Positions 25,440-34,850 of a stretch of DNA of 64,000 nt are shown piece by piece (position 1 is the first letter of the stretch; each line of letters begins with the position of its first letter). The DNA comes from Herminiimonas sp. (lineage in GTDB: Bacteria; Pseudomonadota; Gammaproteobacteria; Burkholderiales; Burkholderiaceae_D), in the NCBI GenBank assembly GCA_028292265.1, contig JAQGMR010000050.1:38676-102675 (forward strand). Reading direction: 5' to 3'. The notes beneath the pieces are model-generated. The model had not been told where the DNA came from, ran no database searches, and saw nothing but the letters and a program-made list of their open reading frames with translations. A program made the translations under genes and the position numbers.

Positions 25440-26954
25440 GTGTTGACGCCCAATTTCATTTCTCCGGCCCGCTTCGATGATCCGGCCGCTGCGCTCGAAC
25501 AACTGCGCCTTATCTACGATTCGAGCATCAATCATCTGCGCTCTCATTTGCAAGGCTTCGTCAGCGGCGAAAATTTCGCCAGCCGGGTGCGTGCGTACTA
25601 CCCCTTCGTTCGGGTGCATACCGACACGGTCGCGCGCGCCGATTCGCGCCGTTCGTACGGCTTTGTTGCAGGACCTGGCACCTTCGAAACCACCATCACC
25701 CGGCCCGATCTTTTTGGAAACTACTATCGCGAGCAGTTCCGCCTGCTGTTGAAAAACCACGGCGGCAGCCAGCAGGTGTTGATTGAAGTGGGAACCAGTT
25801 CGCAGCCGATTCCCGTGCATTTTTCTTTTGCCGAGAATGACCATATTGAAGGCAGCATGAGCAGCGAACGACGCCTCGCGATGCGTGATCTGTTTGACCT
25901 GCCAGACCTTGCCGCCATGGACGATGGCATCGCCAATGGCACCTATGAGGCGGCACCGGGCGCGGCGCTTCCGCTGGCCCTGTTCACGGCGCCGAGGGTG
26001 GACTACTCTTTGCAGCGGCTACGGCACTACACCGGCACGGGGCCGGAGCACTTCCAGAATTTCGTGTTGTTCACCAATTACCAGTTCTACATCGATGAGT
26101 TTGTCCGGCTGGGCCATGCAATCATGAACCGCGCCCCAGACGCGCCGGCTTCGCCGGACGAAGAACAGTACATCGCCTTTATTGAGCCGGGGAACCTTGT
26201 GACCCGTCGGGCCGGCGAAGCGCCACAACCTGGTGACGAACTTGGCACTGCGCCGCCGCGCATGCCGCAGATGCCGGGATACCACCTTGTGCGCGAGGAC
26301 GGCAGCGGCATCACGATGGTCAATATTGGCGTTGGTCCGGCCAATGCAAAAACCATTACCGATCACATTGCCGTGCTGCGCCCACACGCGTGGCTAATGC
26401 TGGGTCACTGCGCAGGCCTGCGCAATACCCAGCAGCTTGGTGACTATGTGCTCGCGCACGGCTATGTCCGCGAAGACCATGTGCTGGACGAGGATCTGCC
26501 GCTCTGGGTGCCAATTCCGCCACTGGCCGAAGTGCAGGTCGCGCTGGAAGCGGCCGTCGCGGACGTTACGCGTTTCACCGGCTTTGAGCTCAAGCGCATC
26601 ATGCGCACCGGGACCGTCGCCAGTACCGACAACCGCAACTGGGAGCTTCTGCCGCATCGCACGCCGGAGCGCCGATTCAGCCAGAGCCGCGCCGTGGCGC
26701 TTGATATGGAAAGCGCCACCATTGCGGCTAACGGCTTCCGCTTCCGGGTGCCATACGGCACGTTGCTATGTGTAAGCGACAAGCCCTTGCATGGCGAGAT
26801 CAAGTTGCCCGGCATGGCGAACCAGTTCTATCGCGAGCGAATCGACCAGCATTTGCGCATCGGCATTCGCGCCATTGACCTGCTGCGGCGCCAGGGCGTG
26901 GACAAGCTGCATAGCCGAAAACTGCGCAGTTTTGCGGAGGTCGCGTTCCAGTAA
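25440..26954 (+). CDS. amn: AMP nucleosidase
   Basis: Cleaves AMP to adenine and ribose 5-phosphate, balancing adenylate pools. The 504-residue product (GTG start at 25440 with AGGAG 7 bases upstream, rather than the GTG at 25392) is close to the usual Amn length. It has the Amn N-terminal domain (FDDPAAALEQLRLIYDSSI) and a C-terminal nucleoside-phosphorylase-like domain with NIGVGPANAKTITDHIAVLRP, LGHCAGLRNTQQLGDYVLA and ALDMESATIAANGFRF. It is a single gene, with the pseudouridine synthase 123 bases downstream. Confidence 0.95.
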   Translation: MLTPNFISPARFDDPAAALEQLRLIYDSSINHLRSHLQGFVSGENFASRVRAYYPFVRVHTDTVARADSRRSYGFVAGPGTFETTITRPDLFGNYYREQFRLLLKNHGGSQQVLIEVGTSSQPIPVHFSFAENDHIEGSMSSERRLAMRDLFDLPDLAAMDDGIANGTYEAAPGAALPLALFTAPRVDYSLQRLRHYTGTGPEHFQNFVLFTNYQFYIDEFVRLGHAIMNRAPDAPASPDEEQYIAFIEPGNLVTRRAGEAPQPGDELGTAPPRMPQMPGYHLVREDGSGITMVNIGVGPANAKTITDHIAVLRPHAWLMLGHCAGLRNTQQLGDYVLAHGYVREDHVLDEDLPLWVPIPPLAEVQVALEAAVADVTRFTGFELKRIMRTGTVASTDNRNWELLPHRTPERRFSQSRAVALDMESATIAANGFRFRVPYGTLLCVSDKPLHGEIKLPGMANQFYRERIDQHLRIGIRAIDLLRRQGVDKLHSRKLRSFAEVAFQ

Positions 26955-27077
26955 GAAGCTTTGCTGCCATTAGCATCCGCGGTAGACGCTCAGGGGAAGC
27001 ATTGCGACCCCGGTTCTTCTGCCGCGAACGCTCCTGCGCAGCTACAATGCCTGTCCTTTTTAGAGTGAGTGCGCACC

Positions 27078-27788
27078 ATGACTGAAACCGTCCGACTCGC
27101 CAAACGCGTGGCTGAACTATTTGGATATTCACGCGGAGAGGCCACGCAACTGATCGAGGGCGGCGCCGTGACGGTTGACGGTGCCGTCGTTGAAGAACCT
27201 GGCTTGCGGGTGGAGCCCGAAGCCGTGATCGCAATACTCCCTACGGCGAGCCTGGCGCCCGCCGAACAGGTGACGATCCTGCTTCACAAACCCGCAGGCA
27301 TTGCCGCGGCCGAGGCAGCAACGCTTGTCACGCCGGACAGCCAGTTTGCCGAGGACCGCTCGGGCCTTCGCTTCTTGAAGCGCCACCTTGCCGGGCTCGG
27401 CCTGACCGACCCGCTCGACAGCGCCGATAGCGGCCTGCTGGTTTTTACGCAGGACTGGCGGGTGCGTCGCAAGCTGGTCGATGACGCTGCCCGGATCGAG
27501 CAGGAATACGTTGCCGAAGTTGGCGGGAAGATCTCACCCGACGGGCTGGAAATGCTCAACCAGACCCACAACTTCAATGGCAAGCCGGTATCGGTGAAGG
27601 CGAGCTGGCAAAACGAAACGCGGCTTCGTTTTGCGTTCAAGGCCGCGTCGTCCCGGCTGATTCCACATCTTTGCGAAAAGGTCGGACTCTCCATCGTCTC
27701 GATCAAGCGCATTCGTATTGGACGCATCCCCATGGCGGGCTTGCCGAGCGGTCAATGGCGCTTCCTGGGCGAGCACGAGAAATTTTAG
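27078..27788 (+). CDS. RNA pseudouridine synthase, RluB/RluF-like with S4 domain
   Basis: A 236-residue protein starting at the ATG at 27078 (an in-frame GTG lies at 27069). The N-terminal S4 RNA-binding domain (VRLAKRVAELFGYSRGEATQLIEGGAVTV) is followed by an RsuA-type catalytic domain. The catalytic Asp is in PLDSADSGLLVFTQD, where the usual Arg before Leu-Asp is Pro. The C-terminus holds the KRIRIGRIPMAGLPSGQWR motif. It would modify rRNA; the target uridine is not known. Confidence 0.87.
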   Translation: MTETVRLAKRVAELFGYSRGEATQLIEGGAVTVDGAVVEEPGLRVEPEAVIAILPTASLAPAEQVTILLHKPAGIAAAEAATLVTPDSQFAEDRSGLRFLKRHLAGLGLTDPLDSADSGLLVFTQDWRVRRKLVDDAARIEQEYVAEVGGKISPDGLEMLNQTHNFNGKPVSVKASWQNETRLRFAFKAASSRLIPHLCEKVGLSIVSIKRIRIGRIPMAGLPSGQWRFLGEHEKF

Positions 27789-27832
27789 GACGTTCACGTT
27801 TTACGACGACCGCCTCGCAATTTCGTCGTCTG

Positions 27833-27915
27833 ATTCATGCTCTACGGTTCGAGTTCTCCGATGCGTGTTCTCCGATTCATGCTCCGGAATTCATGCTCCG
27901 GATTCATGCTCTCTG
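27833..27915 (+). repeat. Six-unit tandem repeat, 13-14 bp period
   Basis: Six consecutive units of about 14 bases with consensus ATTCATGCTCTCCG start at 27833, 27847, 27861, 27875, 27889 (13 bases) and 27902. Units 2 and 3 are the most diverged. The array ends 42 bases before the first palindromic operator of the MFS/MarR genes and fills much of the 204-base intergenic gap. Confidence 0.75.
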
Positions 27916-27957
27916 ATCAACGCCGGCTGAGTGACACCCGCTAACGTTGCCAGCGCA

Positions 27958-28008
27958 ATCGTTGACATGGCAACGATCGTTGGCTAAGCTCATTGACATG
28001 TCAACGAT
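27958..28008. promoter_or_regulatory. Twin palindromic operators of the MFS-MarR genes
   Basis: Two copies of a 20-bp palindromic site lie 31 bp apart, about three helical turns. Copy 1, ATCGTTGACATGGCAACGAT, is at 27958-27977 with one mismatch pair. Copy 2 is at 27989-28008 with the perfect core TTGACATGTCAA (27993-28004). Each contains a TTGACA that could serve as a -35 hexamer, so a bound repressor would block the promoter. The MarR protein encoded at 29749 is the natural candidate. Confidence 0.65.
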
Positions 28009-29687
28009 TCTGCACTTTCCCCGCCTTGCCTAGAGACCACATCTGTGACGCGTCGGCCCCACCGGCCGCGTCAGCCATACCCGCCGCATCCCCCGAACCC
28101 GTCGCGCCCGCAGTCGTGGCGCAGGAGCGCTCCTTCCGCGAGTCCCTGCTTGCCATGCTCGGACTGTTTTTCGTCGTGATGCTGGTGGCACTTGACCAGA
28201 CGGTGGTCGGCACAGCGCTGCCCACGGTGGTGGCGGAGCTTAAGGGGTTCGATCTGTACGCCTGGGTCGCTACGTCCTACCTGCTCGCCTCGGTTATCAC
28301 CGTGCCAATCTTTGGCCGCCTCGGTGACTATTTCGGGCGCAAGTATTTTGTGATGGCGTCGATCATCATTTTCACGCTGGGCTCCGCCCTTTGCGGCATG
28401 GCCAACAGCATGTTGTTTCTTGTGCTTGCGCGGGCTGTGCAAGGCATCGGCGGCGGCATGTTGGTAGGCACCGCCTTTGCCTCGGTGCCGGACCTCTTCC
28501 CCGAACCGCATGTACGACTTCGCTGGCAGATACTGATCAGTTCCTCTTTCGGTATCGCCAACGCCGTGGGCCCGTCGCTGGGCGGCTTCCTCACCGAATT
28601 CGCCGGCTGGCGCTCTATCTTTTACGTCAATCTCCCTATCGGCGCGCTCGGCGTCTACTTCGTCTGGCGCCACATGCCACTGATCCGCCATAACAGGCAT
28701 GAAGGCCCGATGAAGCTTGACTGGCTCGGCGCGCTGCTGCTGGCCGCTTCCCTTGGCAGCCTGCAGCTATTGGTGGAAATGCTGCCAGGGCATGGCATGA
28801 GTCCCGGCATGGCGTTGCTGGGAGCGACTGGCATTGCCGCTTTTGTTGGACTCTATTTTTGTGAGAGGCGCGCCGCCAACCCGGTGCTGCCTCTGGAAAT
28901 GTTCCGCAATCCGGCGCTGGCGTCGCTCTTCGCGTTGTCGGTCATGATGGGCTTCATGATGTTTTCGCTGTTGTTCTACATGCCGCTGCTGTTGCAGGGC
29001 GGCTTTGGCCTCTCGCCGAATGCGGCCGGCCTGTTGATTACGCCGCTGGTCCTGTGCGTAACGCTCGCCTCGATCGCAAACAGCCGGCTTCTCACGACCG
29101 TCGCCAATCCCGCTTCGATCCTTTACGCCGGCCTCATCCTGCTCGTCGTGTCGGCTGTCGGCATCACCACGCTGCACAAGTCCACACCGCAGGCGGTCAT
29201 GGTGCTTTACATGCTGTGCAGCGGGCTTGGCCTCGGCCTGGTACTGCCGAATCTCACCATCTTTACCCAGGAGATTGCCGGGCGCGCGAACCTTGGCATC
29301 GCCACTGCAATGATCCAGTCCCTGCGCATGGTAGGCGGCATGCTTGGAACGGCGCTGGTTGGCACGCTGGTCAATCACTTGTATGTAAGTCGCGTGCGCG
29401 ACACGCTGGACGTGGCGCATGCGGCCCAATGGCTGCCGCGCCTGAACGATCCACAAGTCCTCATCAACAAGGCGGCGCAAGGCAAGCTCGTGGCCGAACT
29501 CGACGCGCTGGGGCAGCAAGGGCTGGTCCTGATCGAGGCGGCTCGCGAGTCGCTGGTTTCCTCCATCCACGTCGGGCAAATGCTGTCGATTGGCGTCGCT
29601 GTGCTGGCCCTGTTGCAGATGCGCCGCGTGCCCAGATTGCATCTCCGGAAGCGCAGGGACGCGGCGCCGCCGCGCCCGATGGAATGA
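27993..29687 (+). CDS. MFS multidrug exporter, DHA2 (EmrB/QacA) family
   Basis: Inner-membrane drug:proton antiporter with about 14 transmembrane segments. It shows the DHA2 motifs LDQTVVGTALP, GRLGDYFGRKYF and ARAVQGIGGGM, then GPSLGGFLTEFAGWRSIFYVNLPIG (motif C region). The start is uncertain: the open frame begins at a TTG at 27993 inside the second operator, with no ribosome site. In-frame GTG at 28116 or the ATG of LLAMLGLFF are alternatives that remove a Pro/Ala-rich N-terminus. No EmrA-type partner is present. It is followed 61 bases later by its MarR regulator. Confidence 0.9.
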   Translation: MTCQRFCTFPALPRDHICDASAPPAASAIPAASPEPVAPAVVAQERSFRESLLAMLGLFFVVMLVALDQTVVGTALPTVVAELKGFDLYAWVATSYLLASVITVPIFGRLGDYFGRKYFVMASIIIFTLGSALCGMANSMLFLVLARAVQGIGGGMLVGTAFASVPDLFPEPHVRLRWQILISSSFGIANAVGPSLGGFLTEFAGWRSIFYVNLPIGALGVYFVWRHMPLIRHNRHEGPMKLDWLGALLLAASLGSLQLLVEMLPGHGMSPGMALLGATGIAAFVGLYFCERRAANPVLPLEMFRNPALASLFALSVMMGFMMFSLLFYMPLLLQGGFGLSPNAAGLLITPLVLCVTLASIANSRLLTTVANPASILYAGLILLVVSAVGITTLHKSTPQAVMVLYMLCSGLGLGLVLPNLTIFTQEIAGRANLGIATAMIQSLRMVGGMLGTALVGTLVNHLYVSRVRDTLDVAHAAQWLPRLNDPQVLINKAAQGKLVAELDALGQQGLVLIEAARESLVSSIHVGQMLSIGVAVLALLQMRRVPRLHLRKRRDAAPPRPME

Positions 29688-29748
29688 CTGACGGAATGAC
29701 GAACGGAAAGGCTAACGACCTTGCGCATGAACTCTGGAGAACGCCCGC

Positions 29749-30201
29749 ATGACGGACTCGACTGAGCAGCTGCAGGTGCTGCAGCAACTGGGGCGCACCT
29801 ATCGCGCCTTCATGGCCGCGTATGAGAAAGAGGTTGGCCACTTCCTTCCACGCTGGCGCGTTCTTTTGCATCTCTATACTCTTGGCGGCCCATGCACCCA
29901 GCGCCAGCTTGGCGAAGCATCGCACATGGATGCGGGCGCGCTTTCGCGTCAGCTCTCCGCACTCGAAACTTTGGGCTGGATAGCTCGGCGAGATGACCCG
30001 CAGGACAAGCGCATGACCCAGGTGAGTCTGACCGGCAAGGGCCGGCTTCAGGTTGAGAAAGGATTGCCGCGACGAGCCGCGTTCATCGAGCGGAACTTCG
30101 GCGACATTCCGCAAGACCGGCTGCACGCGTTGCGCGACGCGCTGCACTTGCTCGAGTCACGTTTCGATTCCGGGTCGCAACCGAAAGCACAGAAGAAATA
30201 A
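29749..30201 (+). CDS. MarR family transcriptional regulator
   Basis: A 150-residue winged-helix regulator. The recognition region CTQRQLGEASHMDAGALSRQLSALETLGWIAR and the wing with RRDDPQDKRMTQVSLTGKG match MarR. GGAGAACG precedes the ATG. It lies directly after the exporter gene and probably represses it from the twin palindromes at 27958-28008, released by a phenolic or drug-like ligand (family knowledge; the ligand here is unknown). Confidence 0.92.
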   Translation: MTDSTEQLQVLQQLGRTYRAFMAAYEKEVGHFLPRWRVLLHLYTLGGPCTQRQLGEASHMDAGALSRQLSALETLGWIARRDDPQDKRMTQVSLTGKGRLQVEKGLPRRAAFIERNFGDIPQDRLHALRDALHLLESRFDSGSQPKAQKK

Positions 30202-30281
30202 AGCAACGGAAAATTCGCTATTGCGATTCGCCGATCCGCCCGAATATTCCTTTTCTGAGCCACCTCACCTGAGGTACTGAC

Positions 30282-30560
30282 ATGAAAAAACTTTTCTTTT
30301 TCTGGCGCACTGGAAAATCGGATTTGCGCATGCTGTGGTTTGCTCTGAACCATCCGGAGCGTCCTCGCTGGCTGCTTCCGGCAACTATTGCGCTGGGGAT
30401 TTACGCGCTGGCGCCGTTCAATTTCATTATTCCGGTAGTTGGCATTGCCGACGACTTCATTATCGTGCCGCTGCTCATGCACTTCTTCCTGAAACTGCTG
30501 CCGCCCGGCATTTCGCAGGATCTCAGAACAGTGCGAAGCGTGCGACCGCGGCGGAGCTGA
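30282..30560 (+). CDS. DUF1232/YkvA-like small membrane protein
   Basis: A 92-residue protein with one or two hydrophobic segments and the DUF1232 core (LGIYALAPFNFIIPVVGIADDFIIVPLLMHFF), where the acidic pair follows the turn. GAGGT lies about 8 bases before the ATG. The role of the family is unknown. It is convergent with the RND pump gene 35 bases away. Confidence 0.72.
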   Translation: MKKLFFFWRTGKSDLRMLWFALNHPERPRWLLPATIALGIYALAPFNFIIPVVGIADDFIIVPLLMHFFLKLLPPGISQDLRTVRSVRPRRS

Positions 30561-30595
30561 CTCGGCACAGCATGCCGTAGACGACGGGCGTGCCC

Positions 30596-33500
30596 CTACG
30601 CAGCAGCGACCCCGGCCCCGCGGCGGTCGGCAAAATACGGGTAGGCCAGCGGTAATAGCATCAAGGTGAAGAACGTCGCCGATATGATCCCGCCAACGAT
30701 CACCACGGCGAAAGGACGCTGCGTTTCGGAGCCGATACCGTGCGAGAGCGCCGCCGGCAACAGGCCAAGCCCGGCCATCAGCGCTGTCATCAGAATGGCA
30801 CGCAGCCGGGATGCCGCACCTTCCGCCGCGCACTCGAAATCCGAGCCGGACGCTGTGCGACCCAGTTCGACAATTTTCTCAAGCATGATGACGCCGTTCT
30901 GCACCGAGATACCGGCGACTGCGATAAACCCGACCGCTGCGGAGACCGAAAAATGCAGGCCTACCAGCGCGAGACCCGCGATGCCGCCGATTAACGAGAA
31001 CGGTACGATGAGAAGGACCAGCATGGCCCGCCGCACGGAGCGGAAGGTCCAGAACAGCAAAGAGAAAATCAATAGCGCCGTGATCGGCACGATCACCTGC
31101 AGACGCTTGACGGCTCGTTGCTGGTTTTCGAACTGGCCGCCCCAGGTTATCTGGTAGCCCGGCGGCAGGTGGACCTGCTCGCGCACCTTGCGCTGCGCTT
31201 CATCGACGAAACTGCCCTGATCGCGTCCTCGCAGATTGGCCTTGACCGAAACGTTGCGCCCGCCCGCTTCGCGGCTAATGCGGGCCGCCCCTTGCCTGAC
31301 CTGAATATTGCTGATGTCGCCAAGACTTACCGTGCCGGCGCCGTTCGGCAAATTCACCTGGACAGCTGAGATGCCATCGATTGAATCACGATAGGCCTCC
31401 TGCAGCCGCACAGCGATGTCGTATCGCCTGTCGCCCTCGAAGAAGGTGTTGACGCCTGTCCCGGCCAACGCCCCCTGTATCGCCGCATTCGCGTCAGCGA
31501 TGCTGATTCCAAGCCGCGCCACGCGGTCGCGGGCGAGCACGATGTCCAATTCACTTTGGCCACCGATGCGAATTGCCGCGACATCGGTAGCGCCTGGAAT
31601 GCCGGCAATGATCGCAGCGATCTGCTCGCTCTTCTGCGCAAGGATTTCAAGGTCTGGCCCAAATATCTTGACGGCGATTTCCCCTTTCACGCCCGACAGT
31701 GACTCTTCAACGTTGTCCTCGATTACCTGCGAGAAGTTGGTCGGCACACCGGGCAAGGTACGTATGCGCTGCGACATGTCGGCCACAAGCGCCTCCTTGT
31801 CATGAAAACGCCATGTGTTGCGCGGTTTGAGGTCCGCCAGCATTTCAATGTTGTTCACACCCTTGGGGTCGGTGCCATCGTCTGGACGACCCACCTGCGA
31901 AATGATATGCCCTACCTCGCCGTAGCCTTGCATCATTGCGCGGATCGTGCGCTCGGTCTGCTTGGTGGTTTCCAGCGAACTCGAGGTCGGCAGTGTGACC
32001 GTGAGCCAGATATTGCCCTCGTCAAGTTTCGGCAGGAATTCACTGCCGAGCAATGGCGCGCCGAGCAGGGCAACGACCAGCACTCCGGCTGACGCCGCTG
32101 CTACAACGAATGCGTGCCCACCGGCCCAGCGAAGTCCCCTCTGGTAACGCTCCTGGATCGCATGCATCCAGGGATTGTGTTTTTCTTCCAGTGTGTGGCG
32201 CTGCATGGTCATCGCCAGCAGCGTTGGCACCAGCGTCATGGTCAGCAGTACCGCACCCAGCAACGCGAAGCTGAGCGTGAGTGCTACCGGCGAAAATATC
32301 TTCCCTTCCACGCGCTGGAACGTAAAGATGGGAATGAAAGCCACGATGATGATGGCCTTGGAAAACAGGATCGGATGGCCCAACTCAAGCGCGGTGTCCT
32401 TGAGGACCTGCATGCGCCAACCACTATCAGCCTGCGCCATCGAAGCATCGAAGTTCTTTGCAGCCAGCTGGACCATTAGCGCTTCGACCAAAACCACGGC
32501 GCTGTCAATGATGATGCCAAAGTCCACGGCGCCGAGCGATATGAGATTGGCCGGGATGCCCTTAAGGTCGAGCATGATGAAGGCGAATAGCAGCGAAAGC
32601 GGGATCACCGTGGCGACAATCAGTGCCGCACGCCAGTTGCGCAGAAAAATCAGCAATATGCCGATGACCAGCGCCGCGCCGACCAGCAGGTTTTCCACAA
32701 CGGTGTGTACTGTCTTGTCGATCAATTCAGTGCGGTCGTAAATGACACGCAGCTTCACACCGGCCGGCAGCCTCGCGTTAAGCTGCTCCACGCGCTCCTT
32801 GACGTCCGCAATCACCTTGGCGGCATTGCCGCCCTTTGTCATCTGGACGACGCCTTCGACTACGCTGTCATTGCCATCGAAGGCCACGATGCCTGAGCGT
32901 GGCTTGTTGCCTACTTCGACCTGGGCCACGTCGGACACCAATATGGTTTTACCGCCGCGCGCCGTGATTACCGCCTGGCCGATGTCTTCGATCCTGGAGA
33001 AAATGCCGATGCCGCGCACGACCAGCGCTTCGTCGCCACGGCGGACCACGCCACCGCCGGAGTTGGCGCTATTGTTCGTCAGCGCTGTGCCGACCTGGTC
33101 GATGGTTATGCCGTAGCGCTTGAGCGCAAAGGGGTCTACCCGCACCTGGTATTCCGTCACCGTGCCGCCGAAACTCACTACGTCAGCCACCCCGGGAACG
33201 ATGCGCAGCCCGGGACGGATTACCCAGTCCTGCAAGGAACGCACTTCGTTTTGAGACATTGCAGGAGGGGCTTCGACCACGTAGCGGAAGATCTCGCCGA
33301 CCGCAGTGGTCAGTGGAGCGAGACCAGGCTGAATACCGTTCGGCAGGTTCACCGTTTGCAGCTTTTCCAGCACTTGCTGCCGCGCGAAATAGTCATCCGT
33401 GCCGTCCGAGAAAGTCAGCGTCACGACCGAGAGTCCGGTAATGCTGACGGAGCGCAGTTGGGTCTGGCGTGGCACGCCGCTCATCTCGCGTTCAATCGGC

Positions 33501-33700
33501 AAAGTGACCGTACGCTCAACCTCTTCGGGCGCCTGGCCGGGATACTGCGTGACGATCTGAACCTGCACGTCCTGCACGTCGGGAAATGCCTCGATCGGCA
33601 ATTGGTTCAGCGCGCGCACGCCAAACAGTGCCAGCGCGGCCACCAGCACCAGTACGAAGACCCGCTGGGTAAGTGCGAAGTCGAGGAGCTTATCGAGCAT
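30596..33700 (-). CDS. czcA: Heavy-metal efflux RND pump, CzcA type
   Basis: Inner-membrane proton antiporter of 1034 residues that drives metal cations out through the CzcCB channel. It has two repeats of RND transmembrane blocks with large periplasmic loops. The fourth-helix motif DFGIIIDSAVVLVE has Asp, Asp and Glu spaced 6 and 7 apart, as in the CzcA/HME divalent-metal subgroup (Zn, Co, Cd, Ni). CusA-type Cu/Ag pumps lack the first Asp, so divalent metals are favoured. Its start overlaps the adaptor gene by 11 bases. Confidence 0.93.
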   Translation of the reverse strand: MLDKLLDFALTQRVFVLVLVAALALFGVRALNQLPIEAFPDVQDVQVQIVTQYPGQAPEEVERTVTLPIEREMSGVPRQTQLRSVSITGLSVVTLTFSDGTDDYFARQQVLEKLQTVNLPNGIQPGLAPLTTAVGEIFRYVVEAPPAMSQNEVRSLQDWVIRPGLRIVPGVADVVSFGGTVTEYQVRVDPFALKRYGITIDQVGTALTNNSANSGGGVVRRGDEALVVRGIGIFSRIEDIGQAVITARGGKTILVSDVAQVEVGNKPRSGIVAFDGNDSVVEGVVQMTKGGNAAKVIADVKERVEQLNARLPAGVKLRVIYDRTELIDKTVHTVVENLLVGAALVIGILLIFLRNWRAALIVATVIPLSLLFAFIMLDLKGIPANLISLGAVDFGIIIDSAVVLVEALMVQLAAKNFDASMAQADSGWRMQVLKDTALELGHPILFSKAIIIVAFIPIFTFQRVEGKIFSPVALTLSFALLGAVLLTMTLVPTLLAMTMQRHTLEEKHNPWMHAIQERYQRGLRWAGGHAFVVAAASAGVLVVALLGAPLLGSEFLPKLDEGNIWLTVTLPTSSSLETTKQTERTIRAMMQGYGEVGHIISQVGRPDDGTDPKGVNNIEMLADLKPRNTWRFHDKEALVADMSQRIRTLPGVPTNFSQVIEDNVEESLSGVKGEIAVKIFGPDLEILAQKSEQIAAIIAGIPGATDVAAIRIGGQSELDIVLARDRVARLGISIADANAAIQGALAGTGVNTFFEGDRRYDIAVRLQEAYRDSIDGISAVQVNLPNGAGTVSLGDISNIQVRQGAARISREAGGRNVSVKANLRGRDQGSFVDEAQRKVREQVHLPPGYQITWGGQFENQQRAVKRLQVIVPITALLIFSLLFWTFRSVRRAMLVLLIVPFSLIGGIAGLALVGLHFSVSAAVGFIAVAGISVQNGVIMLEKIVELGRTASGSDFECAAEGAASRLRAILMTALMAGLGLLPAALSHGIGSETQRPFAVVIVGGIISATFFTLMLLPLAYPYFADRRGAGVAAA

Positions 33701-34850
33701 TGCCCGCCACCTCAGCGTTCAGCAGCAGCGCGCCCTCGGTAACGACTCGCTCACCTGGAGCGAGACCAGCGTCGATATAACTGTTTGAATTGCCCTTGAG
33801 TGCCACGCGAACGCGCCGCCGCTCAAATCGCCCGCGTTTGGTTTCGACGAAGACGTGGCTATAGATGCCGTCTACCACGAGGCTGGTGTTGGGAAGCTGT
33901 ACGGCGCGATGGTCGGCGCTGGTCAGGAAGGCGACGCGCGCAAACATTTCTGGCCGCAAGCGGCGGCTAGGATTGGGCATGCTGCAGCGAACCTGGAGGC
34001 GGTGGGTTGCCGCGTCGAGCGCCACGCCCACGCGATCGACCGTGCCAGCAAAGCGCTCGCCTGCAAAGGCGTCGGTCTCGATCGAAATTGGCTGCCCCGG
34101 CTTGATGTTGCCGATGCTGCGTTCCGGCACATCGGCAACGACCCACAGGTGTTCAATGTCGGTCACCACGAACAAGGGGTTCGGCTGGTCCGGCCGCACC
34201 TCCATGCCGGGGTTGGCCTGGCGGTCCGCCACCACGCCGGCGATGGGCGACTTAAGGGCGAAGCGCCCGTTCTCCCGACCAGTTGATTGCAGGTTCTTCA
34301 TCCGCAGTCGCGTTCGTTGGGTTTCCGCCGACGACTGCCGGTACTCTGCTTCGGCCTGCTCGAAATCCTTGCGCGCGATGACTTCGTTGGCAAAAAGGTT
34401 GCGTGAACGCTCGAACGCAAGCCGCTTGCGGACCTCGTCCGCCTGCGCCTTGCTCCAGTCAGCGTCGGCGCTGGCGAGGTCGGGCGAGTCCAGTTCGAGC
34501 AACGGCGCATTGCGGGCAACATGATCGCCAACCTCGGCGCGCAAGGCGAGCACCCGGCCAAGCACCGGGGAACTGATACGCGCTGTGCGGCTTTCATCGT
34601 AGGTGATGCGGCCATTGACTGGCTCCGCGACTGGCATGGGCGTCGCCGCCGCGGTTACAACACGCAACGACGACAGTTGGGGCGCATTGGCCGGGAACTG
34701 CACAACGCCCGGTTCCGAAGCCGGTGCCGCACTGGCCGGCGCCGCCACAGATGCCGCCCCGTGCGAAGCCACGGCCCGCATCCCGAGCACCGAAGCGACC
34801 ACGACCGCTGCGATGCACGCCGCCCACGCTGCTTTCGACATGCGCTTCAT
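33690..34850 (-). CDS. czcB: RND efflux periplasmic adaptor, CzcB type
   Basis: Membrane fusion protein of 386 residues from the ATG at 34850, chosen because it overlaps the outer-membrane gene stop (ATGA); the longer frame lies inside that gene. It has an N-terminal membrane anchor, a lipoyl/barrel-sandwich segment (GRVLALRAEVGDHVARNAPLLEL), a helical hairpin, and the beta-barrel domain (VADVPERSIGNIKPGQPISI). It links CzcA with the TolC-like channel. No long His-rich N-terminus like that of classic CzcB is visible. Confidence 0.92.
   Translation of the reverse strand: MKRMSKAAWAACIAAVVVASVLGMRAVASHGAASVAAPASAAPASEPGVVQFPANAPQLSSLRVVTAAATPMPVAEPVNGRITYDESRTARISSPVLGRVLALRAEVGDHVARNAPLLELDSPDLASADADWSKAQADEVRKRLAFERSRNLFANEVIARKDFEQAEAEYRQSSAETQRTRLRMKNLQSTGRENGRFALKSPIAGVVADRQANPGMEVRPDQPNPLFVVTDIEHLWVVADVPERSIGNIKPGQPISIETDAFAGERFAGTVDRVGVALDAATHRLQVRCSMPNPSRRLRPEMFARVAFLTSADHRAVQLPNTSLVVDGIYSHVFVETKRGRFERRRVRVALKGNSNSYIDAGLAPGERVVTEGALLLNAEVAGNAR

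Noticed and set aside
30541..30600. CGGCA-CAGCA-TGCCG hairpin between the DUF1232-like and CzcA genes as a terminator
   Set aside because: The stem is only 5 bp with no T-run, so it cannot be supported beyond chance.
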